Assembly (NCBI RefSeq): GCF_030269765.1
Contig: NZ_BSTX01000007.1
Span: forward strand, 1-64,000
Source of the DNA: Actinorhabdospora filicis
Lineage (GTDB): Bacteria; Actinomycetota; Actinomycetes; Mycobacteriales; Micromonosporaceae
DNA: 64,000 nucleotides
Direction of reading: 5' to 3'
Part shown: positions 17,047 through 26,467 of the stretch, in pieces
Layout of the letters: each line of letters begins with the position of its first letter
Numbering within the stretch: position 1 is the stretch's first letter
Made by a program: the position numbers and the translations under genes
Notes under the pieces: model-generated
Databases searched by the model: none
What the model saw: only the letters and a program-made list of their open reading frames with translations
Told to the model about the DNA's origin: nothing

Positions 17047-18114
17047 CTATTTCCCGGCCGAGGGCGAGCCCGGCGCGCCACCGGTCATGCTGAGGACCTC
17101 GCCGCCCGGGCCGAAGGCGACCCAGCCCTGGTAGTCCCAGTCGGACAGGTGCACCAGGGTGGTCAGGACGCCGTTCTCCACCCGCACGCGGGCCTGGGAG
17201 TTGCCCGGGTCGCCGATCCCGGTGAGCTCGCGGGCCCGGGCGGCCGCCTCGCCGATGCCGCGCAGGTCCAGCGAGCGCAGCTCGAAGGACACCGGGCCGG
17301 ACCACTGCTCGTCGGCGGGGCCCTCGTCGGCGATCGCGGCGTACTCGTAGACGTAGGACGTGATGGTGTCCCGGACGGCGACGCCGACGATGACGCGCCC
17401 GTCGGAGCGGAACTCGATCTCCACGACGTTCGGGTGCTCCTCGGCCAGGACCGCGACGGCCGCCGCGCGCCGGTTCCCGAAGACGAAGTCGTTGTACGAG
17501 GAGTCGAGGATCCCGCCCACGATCTCCCCGGTCACCGGCGGCCGGATCGCGCCGACCACCGCGACCGCGGCGGCCACCGCGGTGAAGAACACCAGGAAGT
17601 CGAGGGCCCGTCCCGGGCGCTCGCCGGCGTACTCCGGTGGGACGCCCGGCGGGGGCGTCCAGGCGTCCAGCCGCCGCTGCCACTCCGGTCCCGGGTCGGG
17701 GGCGAGGGCGACGTCGGGGCGGCCGGGGCGTTTGGGGACGACCACGTACTTCCGGCCGAGGTGGAAGCGCTGCGCCGCCTCGCCCTCGCCGAAGATCTCG
17801 CTGAGGGTGTAGTTGTAGGCGGCGGCGCCGGTGGGGTGGACGCCGACGGTCACGTGCACGCTGACCTCCCCGTCGCCGTCGGTGGTCCGGAAGACGTCGG
17901 TGATGACGGCGGGCATGCCCTCGCCCCGCAGGAGCCTGCGCCGGGCCGCCGCGCGGGCGACGGGCCCGCCCGCCCACATGAGGGCGGCGAGAATGCCGAT
18001 GAGGGCGGCGGCGAAGGCGGCCAGGAGGTAGAGGGTCTGTCCGGTGGTGCCGAGCACGATGAGCGCGATGAGGGCGGCGAAGCCGCCGAAGGTGGCGAGC
18101 GCGAGCCGGATCAT
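17047..18114 (-). CDS. Membrane protein of unknown function, second of a tandem pair
   Basis: A 355-residue protein. Two hydrophobic segments lie near the N-terminus (about residues 5-48), a soluble domain follows with 'RKYVVVPKRPGRPDVALA' near residue 123, a third membrane segment is at about 168-188 and a long C-terminal domain follows. The gene upstream encodes a paralogue with the same layout and shared motifs, including VVVPKRPGRP and NDFVFGxRRA. This C-terminal half ends in 'SDWDYQGWVAFGPGGEVLSM'. Function unknown; the tandem arrangement suggests proteins that work together or have diverged recently. Confidence 0.7.
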   Translation of the reverse strand: MIRLALATFGGFAALIALIVLGTTGQTLYLLAAFAAALIGILAALMWAGGPVARAAARRRLLRGEGMPAVITDVFRTTDGDGEVSVHVTVGVHPTGAAAYNYTLSEIFGEGEAAQRFHLGRKYVVVPKRPGRPDVALAPDPGPEWQRRLDAWTPPPGVPPEYAGERPGRALDFLVFFTAVAAAVAVVGAIRPPVTGEIVGGILDSSYNDFVFGNRRAAAVAVLAEEHPNVVEIEFRSDGRVIVGVAVRDTITSYVYEYAAIADEGPADEQWSGPVSFELRSLDLRGIGEAAARARELTGIGDPGNSQARVRVENGVLTTLVHLSDWDYQGWVAFGPGGEVLSMTGGAPGSPSAGK

Positions 18115-18145
18115 GCGGCGAGTGTATGGAGGCGGGTCGACGCCC

Positions 18146-19222
18146 TCAGTTCGCTCGCGCGGCGGCCGATCCGGGTGCTCCGCCGGACATGCCCAGGACC
18201 TCGCCGGTGGCGCTGAAGGTGACCTGGCCCTGGACGTAGTCGTCGGTCAGGAAGACCTGGCAGGTCAGGACGCCGTCGGCGATCCACACGCGGGCCTGCG
18301 CGTCGCCGGGGTCGTGGATCCCGGTGAGCTCGCGGGCGCGGTTGGCCATCACCCCGATGACGTCGAGGTCGAGTGAGCCCGGCGCGAACAGGTCGGGGTA
18401 GGGCCGCTGGTCGGTCGCCGGTCCCTCGCGGGTGACCTCGCCGTACTCGTAGGCGTAGGTGTCGAGGTACATCGGGTTGCGCTCGGCGCGGGCGTCGGCG
18501 AGGACGCGGCCGTCGCTGCGGAACTCGATCGCGGCGACCTCGGGGTGGTCCTCGGTGAGGCGGGCGACGGCCTGGGCGCGGCGGTCGCCGAAGACGAAGT
18601 CGTTGTACGCGCCGGAGAAGACGCCGCCGACGACTTCGGCGGTGGCGGCCGGGCGGATCGCGGCGGAGACGGCGATCCCGGCCAGCAGCGCGGTCACGAA
18701 GACCGCGGCGTGGCGGCGGGTGACCTCGATCTTCGTCTCGGCCCTGGGCGGCAGGTCCTCCGGGACCGGCCACTTCTCCAGCCGCTCGGCCCACTCCGGG
18801 CCCGGGTGCTCGGCGATGGCGACCTCGGGGCGGCCGGGGCGTTTGGGGACGACCACGAGCTTGGTGCCGACGGTGTACATCCACCGGTGGTCCGGCTTCA
18901 CCGACTCGGCGATCTTGATCCGGTAGGGGTCGGTGTGGTCGCCGTGGACGGCGACGGTCAGGTCGAGTGACACGTTGCCCTCATTGTCGGTCTTCTCGTC
19001 GGCATCGGTGACCACGGCGGGCATCCCCTCGCCGCGTTCCAGCCGCCGCCGGGTCGCGGCGCCCTTGGTGGGCCCGAACTCCCAGTACGACATGGCAGGC
19101 AGGCCCACCGCCAGGCCCGCGCCGAGCACCGCGAGGTAGAGCAGGTTCCCGGTGGTGGCGAGCATGGTCAGGCCGGAGAGTGCGGCGAAGGCGCCGAAGG
19201 TCCCGAGGGCGAGCCGGATCAT
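18146..19222 (-). CDS. Membrane protein of unknown function, first of a tandem pair
   Basis: A 358-residue paralogue of the next gene, with paired N-terminal membrane helices (about 4-45), the motif 'TKLVVVPKRPGRPEVAIAEH', a helix at about 172-192 and the motif 'AYNDFVFGDRRAQAVARL'. The C-terminus reads 'LTDDYVQGQVTFSATGEVLGM', equivalent to its partner's. The two start almost identically (MIRLALxTFGxFAAL), so duplication covered the whole gene. It lies 18 bp downstream of the glycerol kinase stop on the same strand and may be read through from there. No function assigned. Confidence 0.7.
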   Translation of the reverse strand: MIRLALGTFGAFAALSGLTMLATTGNLLYLAVLGAGLAVGLPAMSYWEFGPTKGAATRRRLERGEGMPAVVTDADEKTDNEGNVSLDLTVAVHGDHTDPYRIKIAESVKPDHRWMYTVGTKLVVVPKRPGRPEVAIAEHPGPEWAERLEKWPVPEDLPPRAETKIEVTRRHAAVFVTALLAGIAVSAAIRPAATAEVVGGVFSGAYNDFVFGDRRAQAVARLTEDHPEVAAIEFRSDGRVLADARAERNPMYLDTYAYEYGEVTREGPATDQRPYPDLFAPGSLDLDVIGVMANRARELTGIHDPGDAQARVWIADGVLTCQVFLTDDYVQGQVTFSATGEVLGMSGGAPGSAAARAN

Positions 19223-19240
19223 GCCGCGAGTGTATTGAGC

Positions 19241-20710
<1,470 letters not shown>

Positions 20711-20856
20711 GGGGAGAGTTTGCCCGATCGCGGCCCGTTCGCAGTAGCCCCGCCCGCCAGGCGCGTATCGGGCTTCTCATCCGATACCGCCGTCCCCGGC
20801 CCGCACGCTCCGCCACCGCCCTCGACCCCATTGATCTCTCCCGTACGGTGTGCACC

Positions 20857-21762
20857 ATGAGTGTCTCCATCCGGGTCACCGACGTTCGGAAGAGCTACGG
20901 CGACGTCCGGGCCGTCGACGGGGTGTCCTTCGAGGTAAACAGCGGCGAGTTCTTCGGCATCCTCGGCCCCAACGGCGCCGGGAAGACGACGACGCTCGAA
21001 ATCGTGGAGGGCCTGCGCCAGTCCGACACCGGCGGCGTCGAGCTGCTCGGCGAGTCGCCGTGGCCGCGGAACCCGAAACTGCTGCCCCGCATCGGCGTCC
21101 AGCTCCAGGGCACGGCCTTCTTCGAGCGGCTGACCGCCCGCGAGCAGCTGCACACCTTCGGCAGCCTCTACGGCGTCGGCCCCAAGAGGGCCGACGAGAT
21201 GCTGGAGCTGGTCGGCCTCACCGAGAAGGCCGGCACCCGTGTGGAGAAGCTCTCCGGCGGCCAGGCGCAGCGCCTGTCCATCGCGTGCGCGCTCGTCCAC
21301 GACCCCGAGCTGGTCTTCCTCGACGAGCCCACCGCCGCCCTCGACCCGCAGGCCCGCCGCAACCTCTGGGACCTCCTGCGCGCCATCAACGAGACCGGCC
21401 GGACCGTCGTCCTCACCACGCACTACATGGACGAGGCCGAGCTCCTCTGCGACCGCGTCGCGATCATGGACCACGGCAAGATCCTCAAGATCGACACCCC
21501 CGCCGCGCTCGTCCGCGGCCTCGACGCCCCCACGCGCATCTCCGTGGACAGCGGCAACCTCTCCGCCGCCGACGTCACCCGCGTCGCCGACGGCGTTGCC
21601 GAGGTCGCCGACGACGGCGCGATCCTGACCTTCACCACCCGCGACCCGTCCACCGTGCTCACCGCGCTGGCCGAGGCGAGAGTCCTCAATGGACTCCAGG
21701 TCCGCGGCGCCACCCTTGAGGACGTCTTCCTCGAACTCACCGGACGGGAGTACCGGGCATGA
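20857..21762 (+). CDS. ABC exporter ATP-binding protein (DrrA/CcmA type)
   Basis: A 301-residue ATPase. Walker A 'GILGPNGAGKTTTLEI' is near residue 40, the signature 'EKLSGGQAQRLSIACALVHD' near 135 and Walker B 'LVFLDEPTAALDP' near 158; the switch His lies in 'VLTTHYMDEAE'. The C-terminal 80 residues are the regulatory extension usual in daunorubicin-resistance-type exporters. The ATG at 20857 was chosen; a GTG 9 bp upstream is in frame. The stop overlaps the permease start (ATGA), so the two are coupled. It powers export of an unknown lipid or hydrophobic compound. Confidence 0.92.
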   Translation: MSVSIRVTDVRKSYGDVRAVDGVSFEVNSGEFFGILGPNGAGKTTTLEIVEGLRQSDTGGVELLGESPWPRNPKLLPRIGVQLQGTAFFERLTAREQLHTFGSLYGVGPKRADEMLELVGLTEKAGTRVEKLSGGQAQRLSIACALVHDPELVFLDEPTAALDPQARRNLWDLLRAINETGRTVVLTTHYMDEAELLCDRVAIMDHGKILKIDTPAALVRGLDAPTRISVDSGNLSAADVTRVADGVAEVADDGAILTFTTRDPSTVLTALAEARVLNGLQVRGATLEDVFLELTGREYRA

Positions 21763-22838
21763 AGTCCTACCTGAGTCTCAGCAGGGCGATGCTCATCGGC
21801 CTCTTCCGGGACAAGACCACCCTGTTCTTCACCCTCCTGTTCCCCCTGATGTTCCTGGTCATCTTCGGCGCCATCTTCGGCGGCGGGTCCGACACCAAGC
21901 CCGGCAAGGTCATCGAGATCGGCGACGTCGCCGTCCTCGACAACATGGCCAAGGCCGACCCCGACGCCCTCAAGGACCTCCTGGAGATCACCAAGTCCAG
22001 CGACGAGGCCGACGCCAAGCAGCAGGTCGCCTCCGGCGACGCCGCCGCGGCCATCAAGCAGGACGGCCAGACCGTCACCATCTACTACTCCGCCGCCGAC
22101 CGGACCCAGGCCGGCATCGTCACCGGGATCCTGTCCGGCATCGTGGAGAACACCAACCTGGAGATGCTCAAGGCCGCCGCCCCCGGCACGCCCACCATCG
22201 CCGTCACCACCGACCAGGTCGAGGACAAGGCCCTCAAGCCCATCCAGTACCTCACCCCCGGCCTCCTCGGCTGGGCGATCTCCATGTCCGGCGTCTTCGG
22301 CGCGGCCATGACCCTGGTGACCTGGCGGCAGAAGAAGACCCTCCGCCGCATCCGGCTCGCCCCGGTCAGCGTCGGTGCGGTCGTCGGCGCGCGCGTCGGC
22401 AACACCCTCCTGCTGGCGCTCATCCAGATGACGGTGTTCCTGCTGGTGGCGTCCCTGCCGTTCTTCGGCCTCACCCTCACCGCGTTCTGGTGGATGGCGA
22501 TACCCTGCGTCCTGATCGGCGCGCTCGCCTTCCTGGCGATCGGCCTGCTGGTGGGTGCGGTGTCCAAGACATCGGAGTCGGCCTCGGGCCTGGCCAACCT
22601 CATCATCCTGCCGCTGGCCTTCACCTCGGGCTCGTTCTTCCCACTGTCCCAGATGCCCGACTGGATGCAGAAGATCTCCTACGTGTCGCCGCTGCGGTAC
22701 CTGAACGAGGCGATGCTGGACGTCATGGTGCGCGGGGAGGGACCGGCGGCGGTCCTGCCGAACCTGGGCGTCCTGGTGGTCTTCGGGATCGTCGTCGGCT
22801 TCATCGCCACCCGCCTTTTCCGGTGGGACGACGTCTGA
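21759..22838 (+). CDS. ABC-2-type exporter permease
   Basis: A 359-residue membrane protein of the ABC-2 class. One helix at about residues 18-40 is followed by an extracytoplasmic loop of some 125 residues, then five helices from about 165 onward. 'GSFFPLSQMPDWMQKISYVS' near residue 288 is the typical ABC-2 signature stretch. It starts inside the stop of the ATPase gene by ATGA overlap and forms the exporter with it. A hairpin terminator follows 15 bp after the stop. Confidence 0.9.
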   Translation: MKSYLSLSRAMLIGLFRDKTTLFFTLLFPLMFLVIFGAIFGGGSDTKPGKVIEIGDVAVLDNMAKADPDALKDLLEITKSSDEADAKQQVASGDAAAAIKQDGQTVTIYYSAADRTQAGIVTGILSGIVENTNLEMLKAAAPGTPTIAVTTDQVEDKALKPIQYLTPGLLGWAISMSGVFGAAMTLVTWRQKKTLRRIRLAPVSVGAVVGARVGNTLLLALIQMTVFLLVASLPFFGLTLTAFWWMAIPCVLIGALAFLAIGLLVGAVSKTSESASGLANLIILPLAFTSGSFFPLSQMPDWMQKISYVSPLRYLNEAMLDVMVRGEGPAAVLPNLGVLVVFGIVVGFIATRLFRWDDV

Positions 22839-22852
22839 TCCGCGATGTCACG

Positions 22853-22887
22853 AACCGGGCGGCTTCATCCGGAGCCGCCCGGTTTTC
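22853..22887 (+). terminator. Rho-independent terminator after the ABC exporter
   Basis: A 12-bp stem (22853-22864 and 22873-22884) with an 8-nt loop, running into TTTT. It ends the exporter operon. Confidence 0.8.
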
Positions 22888-22914
22888 GCTTTCCATCATG
22901 TGGGAGTGTGTTAG

Positions 22915-22928
22915 GTAAGCGCTTGCTA
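22915..22928. promoter_or_regulatory. LacI-family operator 1
   Basis: GTAAGCGCTTGCTA, centred on AAGCGCTT, the classic LacI/CcpA-type palindrome core. The same 14 bases occur at 35460-35473 in front of the LacI-family operon 12 kb away. The site lies 43 bp before the start of the Gfo/Idh gene, a position suited to repression. No certain -10/-35 pair could be assigned; TTTCCA (22890) with TAGGTA (22912) is a weak candidate that the operator would cover. Confidence 0.75.
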
Positions 22929-22970
22929 CCTGTTGCCCCATGGTGATCAACGGCGGGTAGGGTCTGGCGG

Positions 22971-24155
22971 ATGGATGATCTGCGACTCGGCGTCGCGGGG
23001 CTCGGCCTCCGCGCCTCCATTGCCCTGGAAGCCCACCGCCCCGGCGAAGGCGCGCGCGTCACCGCCATCTGCGACACCGACCCGGCCCGCCACGAGTGGG
23101 CGCGCGAGAAGTTCGGCGCCGAGGTCGCCGTGACCGCCGACTTCGCCGAGCTGCTGGCCTCGGGCATCGACGCCGTCCTCATCCTCACCCCCGACGACAC
23201 CCACCGCGCGCTCGGCGAGCTGGCGCTGGCCGCCGGCGTCCCCACCTTCATGGAGAAGCCGCTGGCGATCACCGTGGAGGACACCGACGCCCTCCTGACG
23301 CTGGCCCGCAAGCACGCCGCGAAGCTCTACGTCGGCCACAACATGCGGCACATGCCGGTCGTGCGCGCGATGCGCGACATCATCCAGAACGGCGAGATCG
23401 GCGAGGTGCAGGCCGTGTGGTGCCGCCACTTCGTCGGGCACGGCGGCGACTTCTACTACAAGGACTGGCACGCCGATCGCCGCCGCACCACCGGCCTGCT
23501 GCTCCAGAAGGGCGCCCACGACATCGACGTCATCCACTGGCTGGCCGGTGGCGCGACGCGCGAGGTGACGGCGATGGGTGAGCTGAAGGTCTACGGGCGC
23601 GTCACCGACCGCCAGGAGGTCGAGGGCACCAAGCGCGAGGACTGGTACCGGCCGGAGACGAACTGGCCGCCGCTGTCCCAGAAGGGCCTGCACCCCGTCG
23701 TCGACGTCGAGGACGTGTCGATGATGCTGATGCGCCTAGACAACGGCGTGCACGCCTCCTACCAGCAGTGCCACTTCACGCCCGACTACTGGCGCAACTA
23801 CACCGTCATCGGCACCGAGGGACGCGTGGAGAACTTCGGCGACACCGGCGGCGACGCCGTCGTCCGCGTCTGGAACAAGGGCCGCCGCAACTACGACGGC
23901 ACCGGCGACAAGCAGGTCGAGATCCCCCGCTCGACCGGTGGCCACGGCGGTGCGGACACCCTGCTGATCGACGAGTTCCTGCGCTTCGTGCGCGAGGGTG
24001 GCGTCACCGACACGTCCCCCGTGGCCGCTCGCGACTCCGTCGCCGCCGGCGTTTACGCGACGCTGTCGCTGCGGAATGGCGCCGCGCCGCAGACGGTTCC
24101 GCCGGTGGAGGCCGATCTCGCCGCTTACTTCGCCCGGGGGCAGCGGGAGGTTTAG
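22971..24155 (+). CDS. Gfo/Idh/MocA-family oxidoreductase, probable LacI-regulon member
   Basis: A 394-residue NAD(P)-dependent oxidoreductase. The Rossmann domain begins 'LRLGVAGLGLRASIALEAHR' and the catalytic lysine is in 'PTFMEKPLAITVED' near residue 88. The C-terminal domain is longer than in the 6199 gene, with 'MLMRLDNGVHASYQQCHFTP' typical of carbohydrate-linked members. A LacI-type operator 43 bp upstream ties it to the fucosidase/ABC locus at 33-41 kb, so it probably processes a sugar released or imported by that system (inference). It is monocistronic, followed by a strong terminator at 24169. Confidence 0.88.
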   Translation: MDDLRLGVAGLGLRASIALEAHRPGEGARVTAICDTDPARHEWAREKFGAEVAVTADFAELLASGIDAVLILTPDDTHRALGELALAAGVPTFMEKPLAITVEDTDALLTLARKHAAKLYVGHNMRHMPVVRAMRDIIQNGEIGEVQAVWCRHFVGHGGDFYYKDWHADRRRTTGLLLQKGAHDIDVIHWLAGGATREVTAMGELKVYGRVTDRQEVEGTKREDWYRPETNWPPLSQKGLHPVVDVEDVSMMLMRLDNGVHASYQQCHFTPDYWRNYTVIGTEGRVENFGDTGGDAVVRVWNKGRRNYDGTGDKQVEIPRSTGGHGGADTLLIDEFLRFVREGGVTDTSPVAARDSVAAGVYATLSLRNGAAPQTVPPVEADLAAYFARGQREV

Positions 24156-24168
24156 GGGGTGGACGGGC

Positions 24169-24209
24169 GGGTGGGGAGCCACTGTCTCGGCTCCTCACCC
24201 GTCTTTTTT
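24169..24209 (+). terminator. Rho-independent terminator after the Gfo/Idh gene
   Basis: A 12-bp stem (24169-24180 and 24189-24200, one G-T pair), an 8-nt loop and a run of six T from 24204. Confidence 0.85.
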
Positions 24210-24361
24210 GGTTCTGGCGCTGCCTTCCGGGTGCTTTCCCCTGCTTCCCAGTGCTTTCCGGGTGTGGCACGAAGATGGGATCGCGCGGTCTTCCGGTCGC
24301 CGTACCTTGGATTTCACGAGCCACGGGGCATCCGGGGGCCGATCCATTGGGAGGAACCGCA

Positions 24362-24976
24362 GTGAGCGACTTCGACACTCCGCACGACGAGACCACCGAC
24401 ACCGAGTACGACGCCCAGTTCCACGCGGCGAGCGACCTCGACGGCAACGGAGTCGCCGATGAGACCATCACCGTCGAGTACGCCGACCACACCGAGACGC
24501 TCGTCGACACCGACGGCGATGGGGACGCCGAGGGTGTCTACGTCGACGCCGACAAGGACGGGGTCGTCGACGAGGTCCTGGTCGACGCCGATGGGGACGG
24601 GACGATCGAGTCCTCGCTCGTCGATGGTGACGGGGACGGGTACGCCGACACGGTCGTGTCCGACTTCAACGGGGACGGGCTGGTCGACCAGGTCGCGTCC
24701 GACACCAACCACGACGGGCTGATCGACGCGGTGGCCGTGGACGCCGATGGGGACGGGGCACTGGACTCGTACGCGGCGGACACGAACTTCGACGGGGTCG
24801 TGGACGAGACGGTTCTGGACTCGGATGAGGACGGGATCGCGGACGCGACGCTGAGTGACACGGACGGGGACGGGGTGGTGGACCAGGTGGTTTATGGGGA
24901 CGCTTCGGTGACTTCGGCTCCTCCGGCGGCTGGGGACCCGGCTGCTCCGGCTGAGCCTGCCGCGCCGGCTAGCTAG
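24362..24976 (+). CDS. Acidic calcium-binding repeat protein (DxDxDG repeats)
   Basis: A 204-residue very acidic protein made of about eleven copies of a short D-x-D/N-x-D-G-x-x-D/E motif between residues 26 and 178 (for example DADGDGTIE, DTNHDGLID, DTDGDGVVD). This is the loop of EF-hand, dockerin and thrombospondin type-3 calcium sites. There is no signal peptide, membrane segment or lipobox, so it may be a cytoplasmic calcium buffer or be exported by an unusual route. The C-terminal 25 residues are Ala/Pro-rich. The start is GTG 24362 after a clear GGGAGGAA. Hairpins follow the stop. It appears to be a single-gene unit. Confidence 0.8.
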   Translation: MSDFDTPHDETTDTEYDAQFHAASDLDGNGVADETITVEYADHTETLVDTDGDGDAEGVYVDADKDGVVDEVLVDADGDGTIESSLVDGDGDGYADTVVSDFNGDGLVDQVASDTNHDGLIDAVAVDADGDGALDSYAADTNFDGVVDETVLDSDEDGIADATLSDTDGDGVVDQVVYGDASVTSAPPAAGDPAAPAEPAAPAS

Positions 24977-25013
24977 TTTTCGCGGGATTGGGTAGTACAA
25001 GTTCATAAGCATC

Positions 25014-25084
25014 GCGCCCGCCACGCTTGCGCTAGTCGCCGTGGCGGGCGCTGATCGAGCCGCCCGAGGGGATCGGGCGGCTCG
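25014..25084 (+). terminator. Double hairpin after the calcium-repeat gene
   Basis: Two successive GC hairpins. The first pairs 25014-25025 with 25040-25051 (12 bp), the second 25056-25066 with 25074-25084 (11 bp). Together they probably end transcription of the 24362 gene and shield the repeat element that follows. Confidence 0.65.
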
Positions 25085-25414
25085 ATTGGGGTTGGGGGGC
25101 CAGCCCTCCCGCCCACACCCTGTCCCGGCCGCAGTCCCGGCCGCGGCCCCAGTCCCAGTCCCAGTCCCGGCCGTCGCAGTCTCGCTACCACGGCCCCCGT
25201 TGCGGCACCTCTCCCGTCGCCCTCACCCCGAGCCCGTCTCCCCGCGCTTCTCGCCTCGCCCCGCGGATCGACCGTCCTCTATTCGCCACATCGGCGCTAT
25301 TTGACGGTCGCCGTCTGGCCTGGGCTTTCAGCCCTCGTCCCCGACCAGGACGCTGTCCTGGACCTGGGCCTCTCTCGGGAGGCGTCTCCTCCTCTGGCCG
25401 GCCATATCGACGCT

Positions 25415-25477
25415 GAACGAGGAACCCCGGGGTGTCAAGCCAAAGAACGCGGCTTGACACCCCGAGAACCCTCGTTC
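25415..25477. repeat. Long inverted repeat inside copy A
   Basis: Inner stem GGGGTGTCAAGCC (25429-25441) pairs perfectly with 25451-25463 across a 9-nt loop. Outer stem GAACGAGG (25415-25422) pairs with 25470-25477. Copy B carries the same sequence at 32329-32391. Confidence 0.9.
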
Positions 25478-25598
25478 TGAAACCACGTCTGGCCGACCGA
25501 CGGAGGATCCACCTCTCCTATCCCGAGTCACCCCAGCGGATCTGGTCCCGGGCCCGTGTTGTCTTGCGGCTTGCGGGCCGTCTCGGTCCGGCTCTACT

Positions 25599-25719
25599 AC
25601 AACGAGCTTTTGTCCGTGCCCGGGTTTTGACCCCGTAGCCCGCCAGTCACCATGCCCGGGTCTAAAACAACGAGCTTCTGTCCCCACCCGGGTTTTGACC
25701 CCGTAGCCGGCCAGTCACC
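25599..25719. repeat. Tandem 68-bp repeat, two units
   Basis: Two related units start with ACAACGAGCTT at 25599 and 25667 and each contain CCCGGGTTTTGACCCCGTAG and a GGCCAGTCACC-like end. A single unit occurs at 32519-32570 after copy B. Confidence 0.8.
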
Positions 25720-25763
25720 TTGCCCGACCCCTGCTCCTTCACACCTGCACTTTCCTCTTCTTC

Positions 25764-26339
25764 TCACGCCTCCGCGCATCCCGGGCAGATCACTCCCCGG
25801 TTGTCGAACCTGCGGTGTCCGACCAGGCCTCCCGGGGCTTCGAAGCTCACTCCCGGGAACGTGAACTTGCGGGTTGCCTCGTGGAATCCGAGGCGTTCGT
25901 GGAGGAGGATCGAGGCCGCGTTCGTCTGGTTCACCAGGTACCAGGCGTCGCCGGAGCGGCGTTGGATGAAGCGCATTCGCGCCAGGGTGAGGCGTTGTCC
26001 GATGCCCATGCGGCGGTGGTCGTCGGCGACGATGAGGCCGCCGAGGTAGTAGCCCTCGGGGGCGGCGTCGAGGCCGGGGTAGCGGGGTTGGGGGAACCAG
26101 GTGACGCGGCCGTAGGCGACGATGCCGTCCGTGGCGGACTCGGCCACCAGGAGGGCGTTGCGCGGGCCGTGGGCGTGGCGTCTGGTGCGGTCGAGCCATT
26201 GGCGGACGTCGCCGTCTTCGTGGCCGGAGATCAGCTTGGCGCACGCGAAGTAGTCGGCTTCGGTGGTCGCTTCGCGGAGGGCCACGTGGCGCCTCGGTGG
26301 GCGGTGGTTCGGGTCGGGGTCGAACTCGGCGTAATGCAT
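25764..26339 (-). CDS. GNAT-family N-acetyltransferase
   Basis: A 191-residue acetyltransferase that should use acetyl-CoA to modify an amine of unknown identity. The core 'YYLGGLIVADDHRRMGIGQR' (about residues 98-117) gives the GNAT strand and the RxxGxG/A pyrophosphate loop, followed by 'NAASILLHERLGF', the usual motif-B end. The ATG at 26339 was chosen; the longer frame upstream is Arg/Pro-rich and overlaps the promoter of the divergent FtsK-like gene. The C-terminus ends with a Cys-x-x-Cys. The start lies 128 bp from that gene's start, so the two may share regulation. Confidence 0.85.
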   Translation of the reverse strand: MHYAEFDPDPNHRPPRRHVALREATTEADYFACAKLISGHEDGDVRQWLDRTRRHAHGPRNALLVAESATDGIVAYGRVTWFPQPRYPGLDAAPEGYYLGGLIVADDHRRMGIGQRLTLARMRFIQRRSGDAWYLVNQTNAASILLHERLGFHEATRKFTFPGVSFEAPGGLVGHRRFDNRGVICPGCAEA

Positions 26340-26467
26340 CGGCGTCCACTGGGTGGGTCGGCTGGCGCTGACTTGTGGCTGAGGCGGTGGGCCCGTTGGT
26401 CCGTTAGGGTATTGGCCGTGGCAAGGAAGGTTTCGGTGAGGTCCGGGGCGAGAGGGGGGAGCGCGCG

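Larger units (their letters stand above)
25130..25720. repeat. Structured intergenic repeat, copy A (core 25307-25525)
   Basis: The core 219 bp match copy B (32221-32439) at 214 positions, without gaps; all five differences fall in one stretch, 25403-25407. Flanking parts match more loosely: a CAGTCC-rich stretch, 'GCTACCACGGCCC', and the CAACGAGCTT unit downstream. The core folds on paper into a series of hairpins: 25322-25334, 25345-25361 and a long one, 25415-25477. The frames that cross it translate the palindrome on both strands and show no recognised protein, so I treat it as non-coding. The 788 bp between the genes at 24976 and 25764 hold only this element and the terminators. Confidence 0.85.

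Noticed and set aside
25185..25638. Short frames across repeat copy A that also exist in copy B
   Set aside because: The palindrome makes both strands translate to related peptides; no start signals or homology, so more likely artefacts of a structured element.
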